DNA of 36,875 nucleotides from Reyranella sp. (GCF_004296935.1 NZ_SCVH01000143.1:1-36875), one strand, 5' to 3'; positions 9,426-17,864 are shown, counted from the stretch's first letter. The notes: generated by a model not told the origin, from the letters alone. Made by a program: numbers and translations.

Positions 9426-9679
9426 TTCCTACCTCGGCGACGGTTTCTTCTCAGCTACTGCAACGATACCACGAGATCGTCTGCTTCCGGTCAAGCTTCC
9501 CGTCTGGGGAGAACGCCGGACCGCACGGCGATCCTAATCGAACGCGCCGGCAAGCGGCCGTTCAATCGGGTGCCATTTGTTGCAGGCTGGTGCCATTTGT
9601 AGCGGTTTGTCGCATTTGTATCGTCGCTGAGTTTTGCCCATCATGCGAGCAACAAAAATGCACAGGAGGAGACCCGGCG
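9426..9679. promoter_or_regulatory. Divergent intergenic region with phased repeats
   Basis: This 254-bp region separates the MaoC gene (minus) from the crotonase (plus). It holds three direct copies of a 10-bp motif: TGCCATTTGT at 9571-9580 and 9591-9600, and the variant TCGCATTTGT at 9610-9619. A further TTTGT at 9606-9610 places TTTGT tracts about 20, 10 and 9 bp apart, near helical phasing. A strong AGGAGGA ribosome-binding site at 9664-9670 belongs to the crotonase. I could not place a convincing -35/-10 pair, and I see no small gene here. The repeats are probably regulator-binding sites, but the regulator is unknown. Confidence 0.55.
9571..9619 (+). repeat. Three phased direct repeats (TGCCATTTGT type)
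   Basis: The copies are TGCCATTTGT (9571), TGCCATTTGT (9591) and TCGCATTTGT (9610), with centre spacings of 20 and 19 bp. The first two extend leftwards as GG before each copy, giving a 12-bp identity. Spacing by about two helical turns on one DNA face is typical of cooperative operator sites upstream of a promoter. Confidence 0.7.
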
Positions 9680-10501
9680 ATGGCCTACGAAACCATTCTC
9701 TATGACGTCGCCGAGCGCATCTGCACCATCACGCTGAACCGGCCGGACAGGCTGAACGCCTGGACCCGCCAGATGCATCTCGACCTCAAGGACGCCATGC
9801 ATACGGCCGGCGCCGATCCCGACGTCCGGGCCATCATCCTGACCGGCGCGGGACGCGGCTTCTGCGCCGGTGCCGACATGGGTGGCCTGCAGGCGATCGG
9901 CGCCGGCGCCGCCACGGACCGGTCGAGCAAGGCACAGGAGGGCCTGCCCGGCGGCAGCACGCTGGCCGAGTTCAAGATGAACTACTCGTACTTTCCATCG
10001 ATCCCGAAATTCATCATTGCCGCCATCAACGGCCCGTGCGCCGGACTTGGCCTCGTCATCCCGCTCTACGCCGACCTGCGCTTCGCCTCCGAATCGGCGG
10101 TATTCACGACCGCATTCGCCCAGCGCGGCCTGATCGCCGAGCACGGCGTGAGCTGGCTGCTGCCCCGCCTGATCGGCCTGCCGGCGGCGATGGATCTGCT
10201 GTGCTCGGCCCGCAAGTTCCGCGCCCCCGAGGCGCTGGCGCTGGGACTGGTGAGCCGGGTCATCGCCGACGACAAGCTGCTAGCGGAAACGCGGGCCTAT
10301 GCCACGCTGCTTGCCAACACGGTCTCGCCGCGTTCGGTGGCGGTGATGAAACGCCAGCTTTGGGAGGCGGAGTTCCAGACCCTGGCCGAAGCCACGGTAC
10401 AGGCCAACCACGAGATGGATCTCTCCTTCCAGACCGCCGACTTCAAGGAGGGCGTCGCCCACTTCCTCGAGAAGCGCGCGGCAAGGTTCACGGGCAAGTA
10501 A
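9680..10501 (+). CDS. Enoyl-CoA hydratase/isomerase family protein (crotonase)
   Basis: A 273-residue crotonase-fold enzyme. The oxyanion-hole motif is GAGRGFCAGADMGGL and the second conserved block is GPCAGLGLVIPLYADLRFASE; a candidate catalytic Glu lies in AEHGVSWLLPRLIG. The C-terminus has FKEGVAHFLEKRAARF, the usual trimerisation helix region. I chose the ATG at 9680 because AGGAGGA lies 9 bp upstream and the N-terminus MAYETILYD matches the family; an upstream ATG at 9590 lies among the phased repeats. It converges with the ABC permease gene, 3 bp between stops. A paralogue at 13245-14108 lies on the other side of the same ABC transporter. Confidence 0.92.
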   Translation: MAYETILYDVAERICTITLNRPDRLNAWTRQMHLDLKDAMHTAGADPDVRAIILTGAGRGFCAGADMGGLQAIGAGAATDRSSKAQEGLPGGSTLAEFKMNYSYFPSIPKFIIAAINGPCAGLGLVIPLYADLRFASESAVFTTAFAQRGLIAEHGVSWLLPRLIGLPAAMDLLCSARKFRAPEALALGLVSRVIADDKLLAETRAYATLLANTVSPRSVAVMKRQLWEAEFQTLAEATVQANHEMDLSFQTADFKEGVAHFLEKRAARFTGK

Positions 10502-10504
10502 CCG

Positions 10505-11302
10505 CTAGACCTTCTCGGTCTCACCGGCCCGCGGCTGCCAGGTCATCAGGCGGCGCTCGACGGCGCCGACGGCGGTGTCGAGCGCCAGCGCGAAGGCCGT
10601 CAGCACGAGGATGCCGGCGAACACGGTGTTGATGTCGAAGGTGCCCTCGGCCTGCAGGATGAGATAGCCGACGCCGCGCGCCGAGCCCAGGTATTCGCCG
10701 ACCACGGCGCCCACGAAGGCAAGGCCCACGGCATTGTGCAGGCTGGCGAACACCCAGCTCATGGCCGCCGGCAGGTAGATCGAGCGCAGCAGCTGGCGGC
10801 GCGAGGCGCCCAGCATGCGGGCGCTGGCGATCAGGTTGGGACTGACCTCGCGCACGCCCTGGTAGACATTGAAGAACACCACGAAGAAGACGAGCGTGAC
10901 GCCCAGCGCCACCTTCGACCAGATGCCGAGCCCGAACCACACCGCGAAGATCGGCGCCAGCACGACACGCGGCATCGAATTGAAGCCCTTGATATAGGGA
11001 TCCATCACCGCCGATGCGGTCGGTGACAGCGCCAGCCACAGTCCGATGCCAAGCCCGAAGATCGCCCCGATCGAGAAGCCGAGCGCCGTCTCCAGCAGCG
11101 TGACGGCGAGGTGGATGAAGATTTCGCCCGAGACGAACCACTCGACGATGACCCAGAACACCTTCTGCGGCTCGCCGAAGAAGAAGGCGGCGCGGTTGGC
11201 CTGCTCGAAATAGAACGGCGGGATCAAGCCGGGCGCCGTCAACAGGTACCAGGCGGCAATCAACAGAACGAGCACCAGGATCTGCAGGGTACGCAGCCGC
11301 AT
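10505..11302 (-). CDS. ABC transporter permease, NitT/TauT (SsuC) family
   Basis: A 265-residue inner-membrane permease of the SsuC/TauC type with about six transmembrane segments. The cytoplasmic EAA loop that contacts the ATPase is visible as ASARMLGASRRQLLRSIYLPAAMSW near the centre. The ATG at 11302 (MRLRTLQILVLV) is 1 bp past the ATPase stop, so the two are coupled; an in-frame codon 24 bp upstream would overlap the ATPase gene. It is the last gene of the SBP-ATPase-permease set. Confidence 0.93.
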   Translation of the reverse strand: MRLRTLQILVLVLLIAAWYLLTAPGLIPPFYFEQANRAAFFFGEPQKVFWVIVEWFVSGEIFIHLAVTLLETALGFSIGAIFGLGIGLWLALSPTASAVMDPYIKGFNSMPRVVLAPIFAVWFGLGIWSKVALGVTLVFFVVFFNVYQGVREVSPNLIASARMLGASRRQLLRSIYLPAAMSWVFASLHNAVGLAFVGAVVGEYLGSARGVGYLILQAEGTFDINTVFAGILVLTAFALALDTAVGAVERRLMTWQPRAGETEKV

Positions 11303-11303
11303 G

Positions 11304-12125
11304 TCAGAGGACCTTCTGCGCTTCATAGGCCTTCAGCACTTCTTCCCGCATGGCGCCCCAGATCTCGCGATGGAGCTTGGCGAAGGCGGGTGTCATGCGG
11401 ATCTCCGAGACGTCACGCGGCCTGGGCAGGTCGACCCTGAAATCGCCGATTGGCCGCGTCGCCGGTCCCGCCGACAGCACCACGACGCGGTCGGACAGCG
11501 CGATCGCCTCCTCGAGGTCGTGGGTGATGAACAGCACCGACTTGCGGTCCTCGGCCCACAGCGCCAGCAGTTCGTTCTCCATGAGCTGCCGGGTCTGCAC
11601 GTCGAGCGCCGAGAACGGTTCGTCCATCAGCAGGATGTCGGGGCTGAGGATCAGGGTCTGGGCCAGCGCCAGCCGCTTCCTCATGCCACCGGACATCTGG
11701 TGCGGATAGCGATCGCCGAAGCCCGCGAGCCCGACCCGGCGCAGCCACGCCTCGCCTTGCACCAGTGCCTCGGCGCGCGCCACGCCGCGAAACTCGAGAC
11801 CGGCGATGACGTTGTCGATGCCCGATCGCCAGGGCATCAGCGCATCGGCCTGGAACATGTAACCGGCGCGACGATTGACCCCCTCGGTCGACAGCAGGCG
11901 CTCGCCGAAGACCTCGACCGTTCCCGACGAGGGTTCAAGCAGGCCCGCCGCCACGTTGAGCAGGGTCGACTTGCCGCAGCCGGTCGGGCCGACCACGGAC
12001 ACGAACTCGCCCTTGGCGACTTCGAGCGTGGCATTGGCGACCGCCGTATAGGCATCGCTTCGCCCATCGCGGGCGGCGAAGCGGCAAGTGATGTCAGCCA
12101 GCGCGAGGGCCGGCACGCCGTTCAT
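11304..12125 (-). CDS. ABC transporter ATP-binding protein, NitT/TauT family
   Basis: A 273-residue nucleotide-binding subunit. Walker A is GPTGCGKST, the Q-loop region follows with YMFQADALMPW, the ABC signature is MSGGMRKR, Walker B is ILLMDEPFSALD, and the switch His is in FITHDLEEA. It energises uptake by the permease and the binding protein. The ATG at 12125 is preferred over a GTG two codons upstream. It starts 12 bp after the stop of the binding-protein gene. Confidence 0.95.
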   Translation of the reverse strand: MNGVPALALADITCRFAARDGRSDAYTAVANATLEVAKGEFVSVVGPTGCGKSTLLNVAAGLLEPSSGTVEVFGERLLSTEGVNRRAGYMFQADALMPWRSGIDNVIAGLEFRGVARAEALVQGEAWLRRVGLAGFGDRYPHQMSGGMRKRLALAQTLILSPDILLMDEPFSALDVQTRQLMENELLALWAEDRKSVLFITHDLEEAIALSDRVVVLSAGPATRPIGDFRVDLPRPRDVSEIRMTPAFAKLHREIWGAMREEVLKAYEAQKVL

Positions 12126-12137
12126 GGACACGCCGGG

Positions 12138-13178
12138 CTAGCTGCGCTTGCCGGCGCGCTGCGCGAACTCGTTGGTCCAGGTGTCCGCGAGCTTGATCTT
12201 GCCGGCGTCGGCCGCGATCTTGGGATCGCCGTCGACGAGGAACTTCAGGGCATTCTCCATGGCGCCTGCCGGCATCAGGCCGTCCGGCGAGATCGTCTCG
12301 CGTACGCCGACGAACGACTTCTCGTAAACCGCGCGATCGCCCAGCAGGTAACCCTCGGGCACCGAACTCGCGACTTCGGCCGGCGTCGCCTTCTGCAGCC
12401 ATTCGTTGGCGCGCACGATCGCCGTCGCCAGCGCCTGCGCCGTGTTGGGGGTCTTCTTGAGAAGATCGGGTTGCGCATAAAGACAGGCAGCCGGAAAGGC
12501 ACCGCCGAACAGCTCCTGGTTACCCTTCATGGTGCGCGTGTCGAGCATGATCTTGATGAGCTTCTTTTCCTGGAGGATGGTGAGCGCCGGATCGGCCTGC
12601 GAGATGCCGTCGACCTCGCCCTTCTCGACCGCGGCCACCACCGATGCGCCTGCGCCGACGCCGATCGCCACGATATCTGTGGCCTTCAGGCCGCCCTTGG
12701 CGGCCCAGTAGTTCACCAACATGTTGGTCTGCGAGCCCGGCGCGGTGACGCCGAACTTCATGCCCTTGACGTCAGCCGGTCCCTTGACCTTGGCGGCGAC
12801 CTCCGTGCGCAGGCCGATGGCGAGCTGCATGCCGCGGCCGATCAGGGCGAAGCCGATGATCGGCTGGCCGCGCTGCTGCATGCGAATCGTGTGTTCGTAG
12901 GCGCCGGCCACCACGTCGGCGCTGCCGCCCATCAGGGCCTGCAGCGACTTGGCGCCACCCTGGAAGTCGTTGATCTCGACATCGAGTCCGGCTTCCTTGA
13001 AGAAGCCCTTCCGCTCCGCGACGGTAAGCGACAGGTAATAGAGGGCGGACTTGCCGCCCACCGCGAGCACGACCTTGGTCTTCTCGGGCTTGCCCTGGGC
13101 GCGCGCGACATAGGGCGCGGCCACCAGCGCCGGAGCCGCCGCCAGTATCGCACGGCGCCTCATCTGCAGCTTGATCAT
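12138..13178 (-). CDS. ABC transporter substrate-binding protein (NMT1/THI5-like)
   Basis: A 346-residue periplasmic binding protein. The N-terminus MIKLQMRRRAILAAAPALVAAPYVARAQG is a signal peptide with an ARA-Q cleavage site; the RRR before the hydrophobic core makes Tat export possible. KVVLAVGGKSALYYLSLTVAERKGFFKEAGLDVEI is the NMT1/SsuA-like lobe, and GGSADVVAGAYEHTIRMQQRG follows. The ATG at 13178 is set by a GGAGGAAGT ribosome-binding site; 20 codons upstream are open but lack it. NitT/TauT binding proteins take sulfonates, nitrate, pyrimidines or aromatic acids. The crotonase neighbour suggests a carboxylic or aromatic acid here, which is inference. Confidence 0.92.
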   Translation of the reverse strand: MIKLQMRRRAILAAAPALVAAPYVARAQGKPEKTKVVLAVGGKSALYYLSLTVAERKGFFKEAGLDVEINDFQGGAKSLQALMGGSADVVAGAYEHTIRMQQRGQPIIGFALIGRGMQLAIGLRTEVAAKVKGPADVKGMKFGVTAPGSQTNMLVNYWAAKGGLKATDIVAIGVGAGASVVAAVEKGEVDGISQADPALTILQEKKLIKIMLDTRTMKGNQELFGGAFPAACLYAQPDLLKKTPNTAQALATAIVRANEWLQKATPAEVASSVPEGYLLGDRAVYEKSFVGVRETISPDGLMPAGAMENALKFLVDGDPKIAADAGKIKLADTWTNEFAQRAGKRS

Positions 13179-13244
13179 CACTTCCTCCGGATATTCGTTC
13201 TTGGGGCGGAGATTGCCGCAAGCCTCCCAGTCGAGCAACCGCGC

Positions 13245-14108
13245 TTACTTGAACGAACGTTCCTTCCACCAGGGGAAATAGGACGGCATGCCGTCGCTCA
13301 CCTTCATGGGGAATTTCGCAGAACGTTTCTCCAGGAAAGCCACCACGCCCTCCTTCACGTCCGCCGACTTGCCGCGGGCGTAGATGCCCTTCGAATCGAC
13401 TTTGTGCGCCTCCATCGGATGGTCGGCACCCAGCATCTTCCAGATCATGTGGCGGTTGAGCGCGACAGCGACCGGCGCGGTATTGTCGGCGATCTCGCGC
13501 GCCAGCGCATAGGCCGCCGGCAGCAGGGCTTCGGGCTTGTGGATCGACCGCACGAGGCGGCCGGCCAGCGCCTCCTCGGCCGGGAATACGCGGCCGGTCA
13601 TGACCCACTCCAGCGCCTGCTGCGGCCCGACCAGGCGCGGCAGGAACCAGCTCGAGCAGGCCTCCATGACAATGGCGCGACGGGTGAAGACGAAGCCGTA
13701 ACGCGCCGCCTCGGAGGCGAGGCGGATATCCATCGCGAGTTGCATCGTGACGCCGACACCAACCGCCGGACCGTTGCAGGCAGCAATGGTGGGCTTCAGC
13801 GATTCATAGGCGCGGAGCGTGAACAACCCGCCGCCGTCGCGATGGCCGTCGAGGCCGGGATCGACCGGCCCGCGATTCTCGGCGTTGAAGGTGTTGGCGC
13901 CGCCCGACAGATCGGCGCCGGCGCAGAAGCCGCGGCCGGCGCCGGTGAAGACCACCGCGCGCACGTCGTCGTCGCGGTCGGAACGGTCCATCGCGTCCAG
14001 CAGCTCCGACAGCATCCGGCCGGTGAAGGCGTTGAGCTTGTCCGGCCGGTTGAGCGTGATGGTGAGGATGCCGTCCCTGGTCTCGTACTTGATCTGCTCG
14101 TAATCCAC
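13245..14108 (-). CDS. Enoyl-CoA hydratase/isomerase family protein (crotonase)
   Basis: A 287-residue crotonase. The oxyanion-hole motif GAGRGFCAGADLSGG and GPAVGVGVTMQLAMDIRLASE are intact, and a conserved Glu sits in VMEACSSWFLPRLVG. The C-terminus is VKEGVVAFLEKRSAKFP followed by an aromatic-rich tail (YFPWWKERSF). The ATG at 14108 gives MDYEQIKYETRDGILTITL. It is 10 bp downstream of the SMR-like gene and 66 bp upstream of the binding-protein gene, so it could belong to either the sugar-lipid or the ABC transcript. It resembles the crotonase at 9680 in all core motifs but has a longer C-terminus. Confidence 0.92.
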   Translation of the reverse strand: MDYEQIKYETRDGILTITLNRPDKLNAFTGRMLSELLDAMDRSDRDDDVRAVVFTGAGRGFCAGADLSGGANTFNAENRGPVDPGLDGHRDGGGLFTLRAYESLKPTIAACNGPAVGVGVTMQLAMDIRLASEAARYGFVFTRRAIVMEACSSWFLPRLVGPQQALEWVMTGRVFPAEEALAGRLVRSIHKPEALLPAAYALAREIADNTAPVAVALNRHMIWKMLGADHPMEAHKVDSKGIYARGKSADVKEGVVAFLEKRSAKFPMKVSDGMPSYFPWWKERSFK

Positions 14109-14118
14109 GGTCTTTCCC

Positions 14119-14451
14119 TCAGGTCTGATTGATCAGCAAGACGCCGGCCATGATGAGGGCGATGCCGCCGATCTGCTTCAGGCCAAACGGCTCGCCGAAC
14201 AGGAAGTGGCCGAGAACCGCCACCAGCGCGTAGGACAGCGACACACTGGGAAAAGCCACCGACACCGGGATCTTGCGCAGCGCCACGATGTAGAGGAACG
14301 CCGCCGAGCCATAGAGCGCCAGGCCGCAGATCGTCGAGGGCCGCATGAGCTGACTGATGAAATCCGGCGCATCGGCACCGGCCTTCAGCAGCATCTGCCC
14401 GCCGATGCCCGCCACAATGCCGATTCCCAGAGCCACGTAGTAGATCATCAT
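14119..14451 (-). CDS. Small multidrug-resistance/ArnE-like membrane protein
   Basis: A 110-residue protein made almost entirely of four hydrophobic segments (YYVALGIGIVAGIGGQMLL; ICGLALYGSAAFLYIVAL; VSVAFPSVSLSYALVAVLGHFLF; IGGIALIMAGVLLI). This is the EamA/SMR half-size pattern. Relatives such as ArnE/ArnF flip undecaprenyl-phosphate sugars across the inner membrane; others are small-molecule exporters. The ATG at 14451 overlaps the GT2 stop codon as ATGA, so it is coupled to a polyprenyl-phosphate glycosyltransferase. That context favours a lipid-linked sugar flippase over a drug pump. Confidence 0.8.
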   Translation of the reverse strand: MMIYYVALGIGIVAGIGGQMLLKAGADAPDFISQLMRPSTICGLALYGSAAFLYIVALRKIPVSVAFPSVSLSYALVAVLGHFLFGEPFGLKQIGGIALIMAGVLLINQT

Positions 14452-15494
14452 GGTTCAGGACTCCGTTCGGAAGGCGCACGGTGGGGCTGACCGCCTTCCG
14501 GGGTGTCGGCCTTTGGCCGCTCGATTTCGAGGCCCGCCGCGCTGCGGCGAAAAACCTCGCGCACGAGGTACTGGGGCTTGCGGTTGACCGCCAGGAACAT
14601 GCTGCCGAGATATTCGCCGATCATGCCGATCACGACGAGCTGCACGCCCGCCAGCACCAGCACCGCCACCATCATCGAGGCCCAACCCTGCGGCGGCTTG
14701 TCGGAAATGAAGGCCTCGACGATGGTGAAGATCGCGCCCACGGCCCCGATCGCACCGAACGCCAGGCCGAACAGGGTGGCGAGTCTGAGCGGCATCACCG
14801 AGAAATTGAGGAACATCGCCAGCCACAGCCGGAGCAGCCGGCGCAACGTGTAGTTGGACCGCCCCTCGTTGCGCGGCAGGTGATGGACTTGCAGGCGGCT
14901 GACGTTCTGGGTCACCTGGAAGACCAGCCCGTCGACATAGGGGAAGGGCCCCTCGTAGCTCGCCACCACGCGCTCGCGGACGAAGGCCGAGATGCAACGG
15001 AAGCTCGAGAGATAGAGGCCGGGCGGCTTGTCGATCAGCCGGTCGGCGCACCAGTTGGTGAAACGGCTGCCCCAGTTGCGCCAGGGGGCGTGCTTCTTCT
15101 CGGCATAGTAGGTGTAGACCACGTCATAATTGCCGTCGCGCGCATGCTCGAACAGACGCCTGACCTCGGCGGGCGGGTTCTGCAAGTCGTCGTCCATGGT
15201 GATGACAAAAGCGCCGCGCGCGCGCGAAAGGCCCGCCATCACCGCGTTGTGCTCGCCGAAATTGCGGCTGAGGCTCATGACGGTGACCGGCGCTCCCGGC
15301 AGGACGGCGAGCTCCTTGCAGACGTCGAGGCTGTTGTCCGGGCTGCCGTCGACCACCAGCACGATCTCGAGGCCGCCCTCGATCTCGAGCGCGCGCAGGG
15401 CAGCAACCAGTTCGCCCACGGTCGCGGCGCCCATGTACACCGGAACGACGACGGACAGGGCTGGGGACGGCGCCGGTACCGAGGTATCAGTCAT
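14448..15494 (-). CDS. GT2 glycosyltransferase, ArnC/GtrB/DPM1-like
   Basis: A 348-residue polyprenyl-phosphate glycosyltransferase. The GT-A domain shows LSVVVPVYMG at the N-terminus, VVDGSPDNS at about 48-55, and the metal-binding DDDLQNPP at 101-108. Two C-terminal transmembrane helices (about 230-255 and 268-292) end with GEYLGSMFLAVNRKPQYLVRE, the signature of the GtrB/ArnC group. Such enzymes transfer a sugar from a nucleotide sugar to undecaprenyl phosphate on the cytoplasmic face. The gene overlaps the methyltransferase stop by 8 bp and the flippase start by 4 bp. Confidence 0.92.
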   Translation of the reverse strand: MTDTSVPAPSPALSVVVPVYMGAATVGELVAALRALEIEGGLEIVLVVDGSPDNSLDVCKELAVLPGAPVTVMSLSRNFGEHNAVMAGLSRARGAFVITMDDDLQNPPAEVRRLFEHARDGNYDVVYTYYAEKKHAPWRNWGSRFTNWCADRLIDKPPGLYLSSFRCISAFVRERVVASYEGPFPYVDGLVFQVTQNVSRLQVHHLPRNEGRSNYTLRRLLRLWLAMFLNFSVMPLRLATLFGLAFGAIGAVGAIFTIVEAFISDKPPQGWASMMVAVLVLAGVQLVVIGMIGEYLGSMFLAVNRKPQYLVREVFRRSAAGLEIERPKADTPEGGQPHRAPSERSPEP

Positions 15495-16227
15495 CGCGCG
15501 CCGCCACGACGATCAGCGAACCGCCGAAAGGCAGGCCGAGGCCGGCCGAGATCGCCGCCCGCTCGACGGCCAGGGCGGCGGAGAACAGCGCATCGAGCCA
15601 GCGCGGATAATCGCGCACGTCGCTTTCGGCATCGGCGCGTTCGACGAGACGGTGGAGCAGCATCAGGGGAAACAAGAGCGTATTCCAGTAACTGGATCTG
15701 AGGACTCGGAAACCGTGTTCCCTGAGCAAGGCGTGCGCCTGACCGCGGGTAAAGCGCCGGACATTGTGCACGCGTCTGTCGTGCGCCGACAACAGCCACC
15801 CATAGGCCGGCAGATTGAAGACGGCAAATGCGCCAGGCCCGAGGCAACGGCGGGCCTCGGCGAGGGCGCGCGCCGGGTCGACCCCGCCGTGGCAGAGAAC
15901 GTCGAGCGAGACATAGGCAGCAAGGGTGGCTGCGCCCAGCGGCATTTCGTTGACCGAGCCTGCCACCACCGGCCGACCGGCCTTGGCCATGGCGAGGGCG
16001 GCGGCGACGGTGTCGTACTCCAGCCCCAAGGTGGCGCGGCCGGCAACATCGGACCCGAGCACCCGCAACATGCCGCCGGTGCCGCAGCCCGCGTCGAGCA
16101 CACGGCCGGCGACCGGCGATTGCGCCAGCGCGCGGACGAGCAGCGTGGCGGCCAATGCACGGAGGCCGCGATACCACCACATGCGATCCTCGACCGCATG
16201 CATATGCTCATATTCGGCCCGATCCAC
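15487..16227 (-). CDS. Class I SAM-dependent methyltransferase
   Basis: A methyltransferase of 246 residues if it starts at the GTG at 16227. Motif I is RVLDAGCGTGGMLRVLG, and the acidic ribose-binding position is LGLEYD. The N-terminus VDRAEYEHMHAVEDRMWWYRGLR matches the EYxxMxxLEDxHWWY opening of a family common in cell-surface polysaccharide clusters, which is why I prefer 16227; a TTG at 16293 would overlap the divergent membrane-protein gene. The end overlaps the GT2 start by 8 bp. The likely substrate is a sugar, a lipid-linked glycan or the polyprenyl carrier, inferred only from context. Confidence 0.85.
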   Translation of the reverse strand: MDRAEYEHMHAVEDRMWWYRGLRALAATLLVRALAQSPVAGRVLDAGCGTGGMLRVLGSDVAGRATLGLEYDTVAAALAMAKAGRPVVAGSVNEMPLGAATLAAYVSLDVLCHGGVDPARALAEARRCLGPGAFAVFNLPAYGWLLSAHDRRVHNVRRFTRGQAHALLREHGFRVLRSSYWNTLLFPLMLLHRLVERADAESDVRDYPRWLDALFSAALAVERAAISAGLGLPFGGSLIVVAARDD

Positions 16228-16286
16228 GCCCCGCCCACCACCGCAAGCCTCGTCTTCCCGCCTGCTTATGATATCTTCGCCCTGCC

Positions 16287-17864
16287 TTGCCAACAGTCCC
16301 GATCAAACCTCCCACGATTTCGCCGCGCATCGAGCGGCTGCTGCTGGTGCCGCTGTTCGCGCTGCCCGTGCTGTGGCTCGCCGGCTACTTCTTTCCGCCG
16401 ATCAACCATGACGTGGCCGCGATCCTCGACGTTTCGGCACGCTGGGTCGGCGGCGAAAAGCTCTATGTCGAGGTGATCGACGAAAACCTGCCGCTCACTT
16501 TCGTCGTACACTCGCTGCCGGTGCTGACCGCCAAGCTGCTCCCGGGCAGCGTCGCGTTCTGGTTCACCGCCTGGGTGGTGGCCGGCATCTTCGCCTCGTT
16601 CGTGGCCTGTCGGCGGCTGGTCCGCCTCGTTCCCTCGGCCGACCATGCGCTGACCGAGGCGCTGCTGCCGCCGGTCCTGCTGTTTCTGTTCTCGGTCCTG
16701 CCCAACGAGCATTTCGGCCAGCGCGAACACATCATGTTCGTGGCCTGCGCGCCCTACCTCATCGCCTCGATGGCCCGCGCCGAGGCCGTGGTGCTGGCCC
16801 GCGGCGCCGCCATCGCGATCGGCCTTGTGGCCGGTGTGGCGCTGGCGATGAAGCCCCACTATCTCGCCATTCCGGCCGCGGTCGAACTCTACCTGCTGTT
16901 CCGCCGGGGCTGGCGCACGACGCTGGTCGACCCCATCCCCTGGTCGATCGGCCTGATGGCAGTCGCGCACCTCGTGTCGATGTACACGATCTTTGCCGAC
17001 TTCGGTCTGGTCATCATGCCTCTGGCCATCGAGGCCTATGCCCCGATCGGCGACTCGGGCTGGCACGGCGTTCTGACCAGCAACGTCCTCGCTCCGACCC
17101 TGATCGCGCTGCTGATCTTCGGCATCATCGCCACCGTCTTCACCAAGACCATTTCCGCCCGCGTCCTCGTCGTGTTCGGTATCGGCGCCGCGATCTCGGC
17201 GATCGCCCAGGCCAAGGGCTGGCCATATCACGTGCTGCCGGCGCTCTCGGCCGCGATCATGCTGGCCGCCCTCACCGTCTCGCAGACCGTCGACCGCTAC
17301 CTGCCGATCAGCCGCAGCGGACACCACCTGCCGGTGGCGGTGATCTCGGCTACCCTGATGGTGCTGCTCTATTTTCAGGCCGCGCTCTACACGCCGCCCT
17401 TCTACAAGCAGCGCCAGTTCGAAGATTCGATTGGCGGACGGCTACAGCACGTACTCGAGCAGAATGCGCCAAACCGCACGTTTCTCGTGCTGTCGCCCGG
17501 CATCTATCCGATCTGGCCGATGGTCAACTATCTCGAGGGTCGCATGACCATGCGATTCCTGAGTCTGTGGATCCTGCAAGGCGTCTATGCCACCTGCGAC
17601 GACTTCCCGGCGCTCTACAATCCACCCGACACGATGGGCGACGCCGAGAAATATGTCTTCGACGCCGTCAGCGACGACTTCGCGCGCGAACATCCCGATC
17701 TGCTGCTGGTGGATCGCATCGCCGGTGTCCCCCGCTGCCAGGGCAAGGAGTTCGACTACCTCGAATATTTCCTGCAGAATCGTGTCTTCGCCGACGCCTT
17801 CGAGGGCTACGAGCACCTCATGGACTTCGACCGCTACAAGATCTATCGGCGGAAGAAGAAGTAG
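16287..17864 (+). CDS. GT-C-like polytopic membrane glycosyltransferase (putative)
   Basis: A 525-residue membrane protein. It has about ten hydrophobic segments from residue 18 to about 365, then a C-terminal soluble domain of roughly 150 residues. The first extracytoplasmic loop carries INHDVAAILDVSARWVGGEKLYVEVIDENLP, which looks like the acidic-residue loop of GT-C enzymes (ArnT/PMT type) that take sugars from polyprenyl phosphate. The C-terminal part contains PGIYPIWPMVNYLEGRM and RYKIYRRKKK at the end. The only in-frame start near the family N-terminus is TTG at 16287, with no good ribosome-binding site, so the start is uncertain. It is divergent from the methyltransferase-GT2-flippase genes, and I infer it uses their lipid-linked sugar. 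An ordinary hypothetical membrane protein remains possible. Confidence 0.7.
   Translation: MPTVPIKPPTISPRIERLLLVPLFALPVLWLAGYFFPPINHDVAAILDVSARWVGGEKLYVEVIDENLPLTFVVHSLPVLTAKLLPGSVAFWFTAWVVAGIFASFVACRRLVRLVPSADHALTEALLPPVLLFLFSVLPNEHFGQREHIMFVACAPYLIASMARAEAVVLARGAAIAIGLVAGVALAMKPHYLAIPAAVELYLLFRRGWRTTLVDPIPWSIGLMAVAHLVSMYTIFADFGLVIMPLAIEAYAPIGDSGWHGVLTSNVLAPTLIALLIFGIIATVFTKTISARVLVVFGIGAAISAIAQAKGWPYHVLPALSAAIMLAALTVSQTVDRYLPISRSGHHLPVAVISATLMVLLYFQAALYTPPFYKQRQFEDSIGGRLQHVLEQNAPNRTFLVLSPGIYPIWPMVNYLEGRMTMRFLSLWILQGVYATCDDFPALYNPPDTMGDAEKYVFDAVSDDFAREHPDLLLVDRIAGVPRCQGKEFDYLEYFLQNRVFADAFEGYEHLMDFDRYKIYRRKKK

Noticed and set aside
9571-9619. CRISPR-like array
   Set aside because: Only three 10-bp copies with about 9-10-bp gaps, no cas genes; operator repeats explain it better.
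11301-14132. 943-codon open frame on the plus strand
   Set aside because: It lies opposite the crotonase, binding-protein and ABC genes, all of which have clear family motifs; the frame is a GC-rich shadow with no motif.
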